From Kutzneria buriramensis (GTDB lineage: Bacteria; Actinomycetota; Actinomycetes; Mycobacteriales; Pseudonocardiaceae), in the NCBI RefSeq assembly GCF_003387475.1, contig NZ_QUNO01000009.1, positions 372,001 through 436,000 on the forward strand: a stretch of DNA of 64,000 bases, read 5' to 3'. Below are positions 49,383-60,840 of the stretch, in pieces; the first letter of the stretch is position 1; each line of letters starts with the position of its first letter. The position numbers were made by a program, and so were the translations under genes. The notes under the pieces are model-generated. The model was not told the origin of the DNA. It saw only the letters and a program-made list of their open reading frames with translations, and did not search any database.

Positions 49383-50473
49383 CCGTTGTCCGGACCCCGT
49401 GGCTGCACGTGGGACAGTCTGCCGCGGCGCTGGCCGCCAGCATGGGCATCGGGCGGTTCGTGTTCACGCCGATCCTGCCGCTGATGGTGGCGCAGGCGGG
49501 GTTGTCCGCGCAGAACGGGGCCGAGCTGGCGACCGCCAACTACTTCGGGTACCTGGTCGGGGCGCTCGCCGGGGCCTTGCCGGTGTTCCGGCGGCGCGAG
49601 GTCGTCCGGGCGTCGCTGGTGACCACCGTGCTGGCGTTGGCCGCGATGCCGGTGACCTCCAGCGTGGCGATCTGGCTCGTCCTGCGCTTCGTCGCCGGCA
49701 TCGCCAGCGCCGTCACGTTCGTCGCGGCCGTCGGCTCCGCGCTGCACCACCTTCGGGGGCACCTACCCGGTTGGGCGTTCGGCGGCATCGGCGGCGGCAT
49801 CGCGCTGTCCGGGATCCTGGTGCTCTGTAGCGTCGGCGACTGGCGCGTCATGTGGTGGGTCGCAGCGGGGTTGGCCGCGGTGATCTCCGCGCTGGCATGG
49901 AACCTGGACGACACAGCGGCGACGTCCACTGTGGAGGATCGTCCGCGGGTGACCCGCCCGTTCGCGGCTCTTTTCGTCAGCTACGGCCTGGAAGGCGTCG
50001 GCTACATCATCGCCGGCACGTTCCTCGTCGCCGCCCTCTCCCCCGGCTGGGTCGGCAGCGGCGCCTGGGTGATCGTCGGGCTCGCCGCCATCCCGTCGGC
50101 CGCGCTGTGGGCGTGGCTCGGCCGCCGTTGGTCGCGGCCGTGGCTGCTGACGGTCGCCTTGGTGGTGCAGGCGGTCGGAGTGGCGCTGCCGGCGGTTGTC
50201 GGCGGCGTGGTCGGCGCGGTGATCGCCGCCGCCTTGTTCGGCGGCACCTTCGTGGGCATCGCCACCCTCGCCCTGGCCGTCGGAGCAGATCTCCACTTCC
50301 CACGGTCCGTCGCGCTGCTCACGGCGGGGTACTCCGTGGGGCAGATCCTCGGGCCGGTGGTCGCCGGGCCGCTGCTCCGGCACGGGTATCGACCCGCGCT
50401 GGTTCTCGCCGCCGGCATCCTCCTCGCCGGAGCGGCGGCCGCCGGCGTCCTGGCTCGGATGAGGCCATCGTGA
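49379..50473 (+). CDS. MFS transporter, YbfB/YjiJ-type
   Basis: 364 residues with about 12 membrane helices. The N-terminus AASMGIGRFVFTPILPLM is the hallmark of the YbfB/YjiJ group of major facilitators. GTG 49379 overlaps the stop of the isomerase-like gene. Substrate of this group is not established; likely export of a small metabolite. After it lies a 202-base spacer with no gene seen. Confidence 0.87.
   Translation: MTVVRTPWLHVGQSAAALAASMGIGRFVFTPILPLMVAQAGLSAQNGAELATANYFGYLVGALAGALPVFRRREVVRASLVTTVLALAAMPVTSSVAIWLVLRFVAGIASAVTFVAAVGSALHHLRGHLPGWAFGGIGGGIALSGILVLCSVGDWRVMWWVAAGLAAVISALAWNLDDTAATSTVEDRPRVTRPFAALFVSYGLEGVGYIIAGTFLVAALSPGWVGSGAWVIVGLAAIPSAALWAWLGRRWSRPWLLTVALVVQAVGVALPAVVGGVVGAVIAAALFGGTFVGIATLALAVGADLHFPRSVALLTAGYSVGQILGPVVAGPLLRHGYRPALVLAAGILLAGAAAAGVLARMRPS
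49925..49935. repeat. Palindrome TCCACTGTGGA
   Basis: Copy of the recurrent TCCACWGTGGA motif inside the MFS gene. Confidence 0.55.
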
Positions 50474-50675
50474 ACCGAGAAGACCGTGCGGACGACGAGA
50501 CTCCGGCGCAGCCCGACGAGGCGGTCGTCCATTCGCGCAACGCTCCGGAGTGGTAGATACACCACAGAGTCGTTCGGGTCAGGACACTGTCCCGTTTCGT
50601 CAACGGAAAGAACCCACGGCGTGATCTGGACGTATCACTGTTGAAGTCGTTCCACTCACGCCGAGGTGCACGCCG

Positions 50676-52336
50676 ATGAGCCCCGCCAGACAAGAGCTTC
50701 TCGCCCGGGTACGAGCCGACCTGGTCGGCGACACCGCCACCCTGCCGGGCCCGTACGGCGACCGGCTGGTCACCTACGCCGACTACACGGCCAGCGGCCG
50801 CAGCGTGGCGTTCATCGAGGACTTCATCCGCGACCGCGTGCTGCCGACGTACGCGAACACCCACACCGAGGCCTCGGCCACCGGCCGCCGGACCAGCCGG
50901 CTCCGGGAGAACGCCCGCCGGACCATCCGACACGCGATCGGCGGCGACGGCCGGACGTGCGTGATCTTCTGTGGCTCGGGCACCACCGGCGCGGTGAACA
51001 AGATCATCGACATCCTGGGCCTGCGGCTGTCCGAACAGGCCTGCCGCCGCTACGGCATCGACGCGACCATCGCGGAACAGCACCGGCCGGTCGTCTTCGT
51101 CGGCCCCTACGAACACCACTCGAACGAGCTGCCCTGGCGGGAGTCCGTCGCGGACATCGTGGTCATCCCCGAGGACCGCGACGGCCACATCGACCTCGAC
51201 GCGCTCCGCAGCGCCCTGATCACCTACGGCGACCGCCCGCTGAAGATCGGCTCGTTCTCGGCGGCGAGCAACGTCACCGGCATCCTGACCAACACCCGCA
51301 CGGTCACCAGGATCCTGCACGCCCACGACGCCCTGGCCTTCTGGGACTTCGCCGCCGCCGCGCCGCACGTCGCCATCGACATGGCGCCGGCGGACGACCC
51401 GGACGCCCACATGGACGCGGTGTTCATGAGCCCGCACAAGTTCCTCGGCGGCCCCGGAACGCCGGGAATCCTTGCCGTGCAACGGGACCTGCTCACCAAC
51501 GAGGTGCCGTCGATCGTGGGCGGCGGCACGGTCTCCTACGTCAGCCCCACCCGGCACGTCTACGAGGACGACCCGGAGATCCGCGAAGAAGGCGGCACAC
51601 CGGCGATCGTCGAGTCCATCCGCGCCGGACTTGTCTTCCAGCTCAAGGAATCCATCGGCACCGATGTGATCGCCGAACGCGACCACGCCCTCGCCTCGCA
51701 GGCGATGGCAACCTGGTCCCGCAACCCGAACCTCACCGTTCTGGGCAATACCACCGCCGCCCGGCTGCCGATCGTGTCGCTGCTGTTCCGCCACCCGCAT
51801 GGCGGCCAGCTGCACTTCAACTTCGTGGTGGCGCTGCTCAGCGACCTGTTCGGCATCCAGGTCCGCGGCGGCTGCTCCTGCGCCGGCCCCTACGGCCACC
51901 GGCTGCTGGACATCGACAACGAGCGCTCCTGCGAGTTCGGCGCGGAGATCCTGCGCGGCCACGTCGGCATCAAACCGGGCTGGGTGCGGGTCAGCCTCAA
52001 CTACGCCATGTCCGACGAGACGTTCGACTTCATCGTCCGGGCCGTCGACATGATCGCCACACACGGCTGGAAGCTGTTGCCCAGCTACGGTTTCGATCCC
52101 GACTCCGGCGTCTGGACGCACCGCGACGCGCCGGACGACGATCCCCAGCTCGACTGGTCCGCCCCCGAACCGCGGCGGACCAGCCCGGACCGCACCGCGT
52201 ACCTCGCCCAGGCGGAGCAGCTGTTCACCGGGGAGGGCCGGGACTTCCCCACCGCCAGCATCAACCCCGAGTTCGACCGGCTGCGGTGGTTCGAGCTGCC
52301 CGACACCTGCGTGACGGGCAGCCCGAGCCCACTGTC

Positions 52337-52340
<4 letters not shown>
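50676..52340 (+). CDS. Long class V aminotransferase (cysteine desulfurase-like)
   Basis: 554 residues. PLP Lys in FMSPHKFLGGPGTPG (about K255), substrate/cofactor residues in CGSGTTGAVNKI and GPYEHHSNELPW, and a Cys loop RGGCSCAGPYGHR (about C400 and C402) at the position of the desulfurase catalytic Cys. Typical SufS/IscS proteins are about 400-420 residues; this one has a longer N-terminus, inserts and a C-terminal extension of about 90 residues rich in Pro, Asp and Arg. No suf or isc gene adjoins, so it may serve a special sulfur transfer or be a different lyase. ATG 50676; convergent with ppdK (4-base overlap). Confidence 0.82.
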
Positions 52341-55027
<2,687 letters not shown>

Positions 55028-55109
55028 TTCGGGGCCTCCTCGGCGTGGGCGACAGACCGTCCAGTGTTGGGCCGGGACCGGCACCCCGCAATCAGTCGTG
55101 GCCGCACTA

Positions 55110-55166
55110 ACACCCGTTCGCGAACCGCATCGGTTCAGTTCTCGATACAGCAAGCCGAACGGGTGT
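55110..55166 (-). promoter_or_regulatory. Structured leader upstream of ppdK
   Basis: Outer arms ACACCCGTTCG (55110-55120) and CGAACGGGTGT (55156-55166) pair perfectly over 11 bases and enclose a second hairpin GAACCG-CAT-CGGTTC (55122-55136). It lies 83 bases upstream of the ppdK start. A TTGACA on the minus strand (55234-55229) could be the -35 further upstream, putting this stem in the transcribed leader. Confidence 0.45.
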
Positions 55167-55230
55167 AGCGCAGCTCAATCGCGGATATCCCCGGGATTCG
55201 GGAATAAACCCTGAGCGATTTTCGGAATTG

Positions 55231-56484
55231 TCAACGGGGGCGCAGGGCGATCCAGCCCGCGATCCCCGTGCCGACCGTCAGGGCGGCCGCCGACAGGCCC
55301 AGCGACCAGTGCACGCCGACCGCCGCGCCCAGGAGTCCGACGGTGAACCCGCTGCCGGCGCGCAGCCCGTTGGCGGCGACGCCGTAGACGCCGATGACCC
55401 GCCCGCGGTCGGCCGGCTTGGCCCGCAGCTGCACCACCGTCTGCCCGATCGACATCGACGCCAGGTTGGCCACGCCACCGATGAGCAGGGCGACCACGGC
55501 CAGCGCGTAGCTCCCGGTGGTGGCGAAGAACAGGCTGGTCAGGCCGTATATCCCGGTGCTGACCACGGCGGCCGGCACGCTCGGTCTGATCCGCCCGGTG
55601 GCCTCCAGCAGGATGCCGCCGAGCACGCCGCCGGCGCCGTTGGCGAACAGCAGCACGCCGTAGGCCGTGCCGGCGTTGCCGGCGCCGAGGTCCTGGGCGT
55701 AGATCGGCATCGACGTCTGGAGCGACGCTCCGACGAAGAACGCGCCCAGGCCGCCGAGGATGATCATGCTGACGATGGTCCGGTCGCCACGGACGTCCCG
55801 GAACACCCGGATCGAGTCGACCAGGCCGAGCCGGGTGCGCGGCACGCCGCCGTCGCGGTTGTGGCCGGTGTACTTGGTGCGGAACAGGAACAGCGTCAGC
55901 GGCAGGTAGAACAGCACGTTGACGAAGATGCCGGCGACCGGGCCGAGCCCGAGCAGGAGCACCGAGCCGACCACCGGCCCGAACAGGATCCCCAGGCTGC
56001 GGAAGGTGGCGTTGAGCCGGACCGCGCTGGGCAGCTCCTCCTCACCGACGAAGTCGTGCAGCATCAGCTGCTCGCCCGGGCCCCAGATGGCGCCGGCGCA
56101 CCCGTGCAGCACCAGCAGCAGGCAGGCCTCCCACACCTGGAGGCTGCCGGTCAGGAACAGCACGCCCCAGGCGACCGAGACGCACATGAACAGGACCTGC
56201 GCCGCCTGGATGACCCGGCGGCAGTCGTGCCGGTCGGCCAGGCCGCCGAAGTACACGGAGAACAGCAGGAACGGCACCCAGTGGCTGATCACCTCGAAGC
56301 CGGTCAGCGCCGGCGAGTGGAACTTCTCCCACAGCACCCAGTAGGTGATGACGTGCTCGATGTTGTCGGCCATCATCGCCAGCGCCGCGCCGACCAGGTA
56401 GGTCCGGCAGTCGGCGTTGCGCAGCGCCGCGAACTTGCGGGCCGGCGCGGGCACGTGGGTCGGCACGCCGCAGGTGGCGCACAT
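55231..56484 (-). CDS. MFS transporter (enterobactin-exporter/EntS-like type)
   Basis: 417 residues from ATG 56484, with GGGAGGGGGAAG upstream. About 12 membrane helices; YFGGLADRHDCRRVIQAAQV is motif A and NATFRSLGILFGPVVGSVLL is the helix 5 region of the MFS_3 group. The N-terminus has an unusual CATC cysteine pair (MCATCGVPTHV). It starts 22 bases after the O-methyltransferase stop, so the two form an operon behind the TetR-controlled promoter. Probably exports a small, perhaps methylated, metabolite or drug. Confidence 0.87.
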   Translation of the reverse strand: MCATCGVPTHVPAPARKFAALRNADCRTYLVGAALAMMADNIEHVITYWVLWEKFHSPALTGFEVISHWVPFLLFSVYFGGLADRHDCRRVIQAAQVLFMCVSVAWGVLFLTGSLQVWEACLLLVLHGCAGAIWGPGEQLMLHDFVGEEELPSAVRLNATFRSLGILFGPVVGSVLLLGLGPVAGIFVNVLFYLPLTLFLFRTKYTGHNRDGGVPRTRLGLVDSIRVFRDVRGDRTIVSMIILGGLGAFFVGASLQTSMPIYAQDLGAGNAGTAYGVLLFANGAGGVLGGILLEATGRIRPSVPAAVVSTGIYGLTSLFFATTGSYALAVVALLIGGVANLASMSIGQTVVQLRAKPADRGRVIGVYGVAANGLRAGSGFTVGLLGAAVGVHWSLGLSAAALTVGTGIAGWIALRPR

Positions 56485-56506
56485 GTGTCGCTTCCCCCTC
56501 CCGCCG

Positions 56507-57139
56507 CTAGACGCGGCAGCTGATCTCCATGCCGTCCTCGACCGGGAACTCCACGCCGAGGTAGCCGTTGGCCGGGTCGCGCACGTGGTCGAGGTAGTCG
56601 CGCATGGACGGCATGGTGATGTCGTCGGCGACCACCAGCGCGCCGGACGCCAGTCGCGGTTCGAGCAGGTGCAGCACCGGCAGGCTGAGCTCCTTCCACC
56701 CGTCCAGCAGCAGCAGGCCGATCGGCCCGGGCACGGCCGCGAGGGTTTCTCGGGCGTCGCCTTCAAGGATCGTCACACGATCGGCAAGTCCCGCCATGGC
56801 GAGACTTGTGCGAGCAGCGGTGACCTTGGTCGCACTGAGCTCGCTGCCGTACACGTGGCCGACGCCGTTGTCCTTGACCGCGGCGGCCAGGTACAGGGTG
56901 GAGATGCCGTACGAGGTGCCGAACTCGACGACGTGTGCCGGCCGGATCGCGCGGACCAACGCGTACAGCAGCCGGCCGCCCGCCTCCGAGATCGGCATGT
57001 AGACGTCCGCGAGCGCGTCCGCCCGCCCCTGCGAGTCGTCGGGCAGGTGGCGCTCGGGGCGCTGATCGTCCCGGGCCGCCTCCGTGAACAGCTCGTCCAG
57101 CAGTGTCCGGACCGTGGGGTCGTGCAAGGTCGTTGTCAT
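56507..57139 (-). CDS. Class I SAM-dependent O-methyltransferase (COMT-like)
   Basis: 210 residues. SAM motif I VVEFGTSYGISTLYLAAAV, the acidic residue after motif II (YGSELSATKV), ILEGDARETLA and LLLLDGWKE match the O-methyltransferase_3 family, which methylates catechols, flavonoids or antibiotic intermediates. ATG 57139 lies 7 bases after a TACTCT -10 without ribosome site, so leaderless; that -10 sits inside the 30-base TetR palindrome. Operon with the MFS gene. Confidence 0.9.
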   Translation of the reverse strand: MTTTLHDPTVRTLLDELFTEAARDDQRPERHLPDDSQGRADALADVYMPISEAGGRLLYALVRAIRPAHVVEFGTSYGISTLYLAAAVKDNGVGHVYGSELSATKVTAARTSLAMAGLADRVTILEGDARETLAAVPGPIGLLLLDGWKELSLPVLHLLEPRLASGALVVADDITMPSMRDYLDHVRDPANGYLGVEFPVEDGMEISCRV

Positions 57140-57145
57140 GACGGC

Positions 57146-57175
57146 TAGAGTAGACGCAACGTTGCGTCTTGTCTA
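57146..57175. promoter_or_regulatory. 30-base TetR palindrome between divergent genes
   Basis: A perfect 18-base core, AGACGCAACGTTGCGTCT (57152-57169), flanked by TAGA (57146-57149) and TCTA (57172-57175) with two unpaired positions on each side. It overlaps the -10 (TACTCT, minus strand) of the O-methyltransferase gene and abuts the start region of the TetR gene, so one bound repressor can silence both. Confidence 0.75.
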
Positions 57176-57196
57176 ATGCTCGGTACGCTGTGCGGC

Positions 57197-57775
57197 GTGG
57201 ATCACCACGGCAACCGCTACGGGCGCAGCGAGGCGGCCCGCGCGGCCGTCCTCGAGGCCGCCGACGACCTGCTCGTCGAGCACGGCTTCGCCGGCCTGAC
57301 CATCGAGAAGATCGCCGCCCGGGCCGGCGTGGCCAAGCAGACCATCTACCGCTGGTGGCCGTCCAAAGTGGACATCCTGCTTGAGGCCTTCGGCGACGAC
57401 ATGGCCGAGGACCTCACCCCCGCCGACCACGGCTACCTCGCCACGGATCTGCGCGAGCACCTCGCCAGGCTCGCCGACTTCCTCACCACCAGCGACGCCG
57501 GCGCCGTCTACCGCGCCCTGGTCGGCCAGGCCCAGCACGACCCCCAGCTCGCCACCCGCCTGCGCGACGGCCACCTCGCCGCCCAGCACGCGCGCGACCG
57601 CCTGCCCTTCGAACGCGCCATCGCCCGCCGCGAACTGGTCGAGAACCTGGACGTCGACCTCGCCGTGGAACGCCTCGTCGGTGTCGTGCACTACCGCGTC
57701 CTGGTCACCGGCGAGCCCGTCACCCGCGAGTTCACCGACGCCCTGGTCGACGCGCTCGTCCTCGAACTGACCTGA
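57197..57775 (+). CDS. TetR-family regulator
   Basis: 192 residues from GTG 57197 (VDHHGNRYGRSEAARAAVLE); an ATG at 57176 directly against the palindrome is a possible start. HTH about 10-58 (LTIEKIAARAGVAKQTIYRW, then WPSKVDILLEAF) and a TetR_C_11-like ligand domain. Divergent from the O-methyltransferase-MFS operon with a 30-base palindromic operator between. A near copy of its operator lies at 59691-59711. Confidence 0.9.
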   Translation: MDHHGNRYGRSEAARAAVLEAADDLLVEHGFAGLTIEKIAARAGVAKQTIYRWWPSKVDILLEAFGDDMAEDLTPADHGYLATDLREHLARLADFLTTSDAGAVYRALVGQAQHDPQLATRLRDGHLAAQHARDRLPFERAIARRELVENLDVDLAVERLVGVVHYRVLVTGEPVTREFTDALVDALVLELT

Positions 57776-57831
57776 ACGCGGGGCGGTGGCGGCCTCCCGC
57801 CCGGGGCCGCCACCGCCGCTCGCACCCGATC

Positions 57832-58986
57832 TCAGTTGTTGCTGATGAACTGCTGGGCGAACTTCCGCCCCTGCGACACCGCGCTGGTGTGGTTCTCGAT
57901 CGGTGACGCCTTCGAGTTCTTGAAGACGATGTAGGTCACCTTGTCCGAGGTGCCGCCGTTCTTCGGGTCGGGGTCGATGCCGAGCGACTTGGCGGTGGCG
58001 TAGGAGGCCTCGCCGATGCTGTCGTCCGGCCCCTCGTCACCGAAGACGGCGTACTCCACGTGTCCCTTGTAGATCACGGCGAGCACGTCGCCGCCCTTGA
58101 TGCCGGCGTTGCCGTAGTTCCACCGGCTGCTGGGCAGGGGGATCACCACGTACGGCAGCTTCGCCGCGTCCAGCGGCTTGCCGTCGGACTGGTGGAACGA
58201 CGTGTCGTCGTAGAAGCAGCAGTCGGTGTTCTCGTTGCAGGTGGCGGTGCGCTGCCCGTCGCAGTCGACGGCCATGCCCGACGTCCAGAAGTACGCCCCG
58301 TTGGCGCCGCAGATCGGCGTCTGGCCGCCGTTCTTGTCGTCGTAGGTGCCGTTGGAGACCTGGTGGCAGTTGGCGGTCTTGGCCAGCAGCTGCGCGGCGG
58401 TCGGGTTGCCGTCGTCCGACTTCGGCGCGGCCTTGGCCGTCTTGGCGGTATTGACGGTCTTGGCTGCCGCGGAACTCCCCGGCTGGTAACAGGAATTGTC
58501 GCCGGAGTTGAAGATCGACCCGCTGTCCACGGGCTGGTTCGGGTCCGGATCGATGATCACGTCACCGGAGTCCTGGGTGAGCGCGTCCTCACAGTTGATC
58601 ACCGCGTTGGAGTCGCCGCCCTCGCCGCCGACCCAGAGGTCGATGTGCCGCTTGCCGTTCTGCCAGTCCTGGCTGCACTCGACGCAGCCGTCCTCCATGA
58701 TGAAGTACCGCTTCAGGTACGGGTAGTAGACCCGCGTCCCCGGCGCCAGTTCGTTCTGGTCGGTGGCGAAGGTGATCGGGTCGTCGTAGGTGCCGGTGCC
58801 GCCGGCGGACTGGTGGATCTGCGGATACGCGATGTCACCGCCCGGCGGGGAGTTGTCGGGCCACCCGTAGAGAGTGACGAGGTAGCTGTCGTGCGGCGCG
58901 GCCGGCGCGGCGGACGCGTGCGAGGCCACCGCGAGCGACGTGCCCATCACCACCGCCAGCAGGGCGAGCAGTACTCTTCTGACCAT
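57832..58986 (-). CDS. Secreted GH75 chitosanase
   Basis: 384 residues from ATG 58986 (GGAGGAAG four bases upstream), signal peptide cleaved near ASA. The C-terminal half (about 225-380) has FWTSGMAVDCDG, TSFHQSDGKPLDAAKLPYVV and GEASYATAKSLGI, the pattern of GH75 endo-chitosanases, with the catalytic Asp in the VDCDG strand. The N-terminal half has a double-psi-barrel-like region (TRVYYPYLKRYFIMEDGCVE) with Cys pairs. It cleaves chitosan outside the cell. It follows a quinoprotein-like lipoprotein gene after 37 bases; promoter probably shared. Confidence 0.9.
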   Translation of the reverse strand: MVRRVLLALLAVVMGTSLAVASHASAAPAAPHDSYLVTLYGWPDNSPPGGDIAYPQIHQSAGGTGTYDDPITFATDQNELAPGTRVYYPYLKRYFIMEDGCVECSQDWQNGKRHIDLWVGGEGGDSNAVINCEDALTQDSGDVIIDPDPNQPVDSGSIFNSGDNSCYQPGSSAAAKTVNTAKTAKAAPKSDDGNPTAAQLLAKTANCHQVSNGTYDDKNGGQTPICGANGAYFWTSGMAVDCDGQRTATCNENTDCCFYDDTSFHQSDGKPLDAAKLPYVVIPLPSSRWNYGNAGIKGGDVLAVIYKGHVEYAVFGDEGPDDSIGEASYATAKSLGIDPDPKNGGTSDKVTYIVFKNSKASPIENHTSAVSQGRKFAQQFISNN

Positions 58987-59023
58987 GGACTTCCTCCACT
59001 GATAGCAAGGGTTTGCGGCGGAG

Positions 59024-60667
59024 TCAGAGGGTTGTGTAGATCTCCAGGTGGCTCTGGTCGCCGACGAACACCTCGCCGCCGGCGACGGTCGCGGCGACGA
59101 AGTGGTTGAAGCCGCTGGTGTCGTCGAGCCCGTCGCGGACCTTGTCCCGGTCGCTGTTCCACAGCTCGTGGCCGATGTCGGACGCGTCGAAGGCGCGCAG
59201 GGTCGCGCCGGTCCTGCCGTCGACGGTCCACACGATTCCGGTGCCGGCCTTGGATCCGTCGCTGGAGACGACGGGAATCGCGCCGGGGAAGGCGAAAGCC
59301 TCCGGGGCCTGGGCGGTCGGCGCGGGCTGGAGCCGGCCGTCCGCGCCCAGCCGCCACTGGGTGAGCTTGCTGCCGGAACCGCTGCCGTACACGAACTCCC
59401 CGCCGGGACCGCGCCAGTACGCCCAGGTGCCCCACATGCCGCCGTCGATCGTGTTGACCGCGAGCTCCTGCTTGATCTTGTCGACGTCGGTGCGGTCCTT
59501 GTGCCTGCACGCGTCGGCCAGGGGCGTGTAGCCGCTGAGATGGTTGCGGTCCAACACATACACGGAGCCGGTCTTGGACGACAGCACGAGTTCGTCGTGA
59601 CCGGGCACGGCCAGCGGCGATCCGGAGCCGAGGTCCTGGTCGTGCCGGGCCCGGCACTCCTGGTCGTACGGCGTGAACGTGTCGACCACCCGCAACGTTG
59701 CGTCTTGCCTACGCAGGCGCAGCACGGTGTCGCCGACATCGCGGCCGCCGTTGAAGGATCCGTTGCCAGTGACCAGAAGCAGGTCACCGTGCTCGTCGGC
59801 GGTGACGCCGGCCTGCGACTCCCACAGGCCGGCGGCGTAGTCGTCGGGGCTGGTGTTGTACGTGACCGCCTGCGTCAGGTCGCCGTCCCTGAAGCCGAAC
59901 AGCCAGCCGTGGTACGGCGCGAGTCCGCACCACGAGGCGAATCCCGCGTAGACGATCCCGTCGACCAGCGCCAACCCCATCCGCTGCTGCTCGTCCTTGG
60001 CGCTGAAGGCGACCTGGTGGTTCCGGGCGTCCAGACCGCTGCCGTCGACGGTGGCCGCCACCACCGCCGACGCGCGTTTCTGCTTGCCGGTAGCCAGATC
60101 CAAGGCGTGCAGCCGGTACGTCAGCTGCCCCGACTCGACGTCGAGGGCCAGCACGTACAGGGTCCGGCTCGACCAGTCGATCACCGGCGTGCTGGTGATC
60201 GAGACCTCCGGCGTGATCGAGTCGCACAGCCGGTCGGCGGCCACGTGGTCGGTCGCCGCCTGGAACGGACGGGCCCCGGGCTGGAGGACCAAGGTCTGCC
60301 ACACCGGCGCGCCGGTGGTCGCGTCGAACGCGTACACGGTGCCGTGTTCCGTTGCCGCGACAACGATGTCACGGCCGTTCTCCGGGAAGTACAGCGGTTG
60401 GGCGTAGATCTTCCCGTCTACCGGCAGCGACAGCTTCCGGCCGAAGCCGCCGCCGGAAACGGTGGCCGCGTCCAGTCTCGTCTCGTTGGCATACCATCCC
60501 AGCCTGGTGTTGTCGCCACGCTGCGTGAGAACCGCGCCCGGCGGCCCCTGTCGGGTCGGGATCGTCCGCTCCGGCAACGGATTCCCGGCCGGCGCCGACT
60601 GCGCCGACCCGCAGGCAGACACCAGCGCGACCAGCAGCACCGCCGGCCACCGCCACCGAGCACCCAT
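59024..60667 (-). CDS. Quinoprotein-like (PQQ/beta-propeller) lipoprotein
   Basis: 547 residues from ATG 60667, with GGAGGGGAT upstream. Signal peptide with lipobox VSACG, so anchored outside the membrane. The body consists of PQQ/beta-propeller blades (VVAATEHGTVYAFDATTGAP, LYVLALDVESGQLTYRLHAL, GSVYVLDRN). It may oxidise sugars with PQQ or simply be a structural binding propeller; no clear Ca/PQQ active-site Cys-Cys pair was seen. It is the first gene of an operon with the chitosanase. A TAGGAA...TTCCTA palindrome lies about 100 bases upstream. Confidence 0.78.
   Translation of the reverse strand: MGARWRWPAVLLVALVSACGSAQSAPAGNPLPERTIPTRQGPPGAVLTQRGDNTRLGWYANETRLDAATVSGGGFGRKLSLPVDGKIYAQPLYFPENGRDIVVAATEHGTVYAFDATTGAPVWQTLVLQPGARPFQAATDHVAADRLCDSITPEVSITSTPVIDWSSRTLYVLALDVESGQLTYRLHALDLATGKQKRASAVVAATVDGSGLDARNHQVAFSAKDEQQRMGLALVDGIVYAGFASWCGLAPYHGWLFGFRDGDLTQAVTYNTSPDDYAAGLWESQAGVTADEHGDLLLVTGNGSFNGGRDVGDTVLRLRRQDATLRVVDTFTPYDQECRARHDQDLGSGSPLAVPGHDELVLSSKTGSVYVLDRNHLSGYTPLADACRHKDRTDVDKIKQELAVNTIDGGMWGTWAYWRGPGGEFVYGSGSGSKLTQWRLGADGRLQPAPTAQAPEAFAFPGAIPVVSSDGSKAGTGIVWTVDGRTGATLRAFDASDIGHELWNSDRDKVRDGLDDTSGFNHFVAATVAGGEVFVGDQSHLEIYTTL
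59691..59711 (-). promoter_or_regulatory. Second TetR-operator-like site inside the quinoprotein gene
   Basis: CGCAACGTTGCGTCTTG followed by CCTA, identical at 20 of 21 bases to 57155-57175 of the TetR palindrome. It keeps the CGCAACGTTGCG core and the right outer half-site but not the left. Encodes part of QDATLRVVD. Confidence 0.5.
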
Positions 60668-60763
60668 CAGGATCCCCTCCGCGAAGTCGGTCCGCTTGAG
60701 TGAAAATCCCTGTGGCGGCAGTGATTTCCGGCGAGTCGACCGAGGTCGCCTCACATCGGTATT

Positions 60764-60782
60764 TAGGAAAGTTACCTTCCTA
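60764..60782 (-). promoter_or_regulatory. Palindrome TAGGAAAGTTACCTTCCTA
   Basis: 19 bases with 6-base perfect arms and one mismatched pair inside. It lies 97 bases upstream of the quinoprotein-chitosanase operon start, and resembles AGGAAA/TTTCCT operators that I recall for ROK-type chitosan regulators of actinomycetes. The remaining spacer to the FAD monooxygenase gene has no gene. Confidence 0.5.
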
Positions 60783-60840
60783 TTCCCGGGAGAGTAGACC
60801 TGCCGGATGGGGCCGTCAAGGATGTGAACCCGAGACCGGC

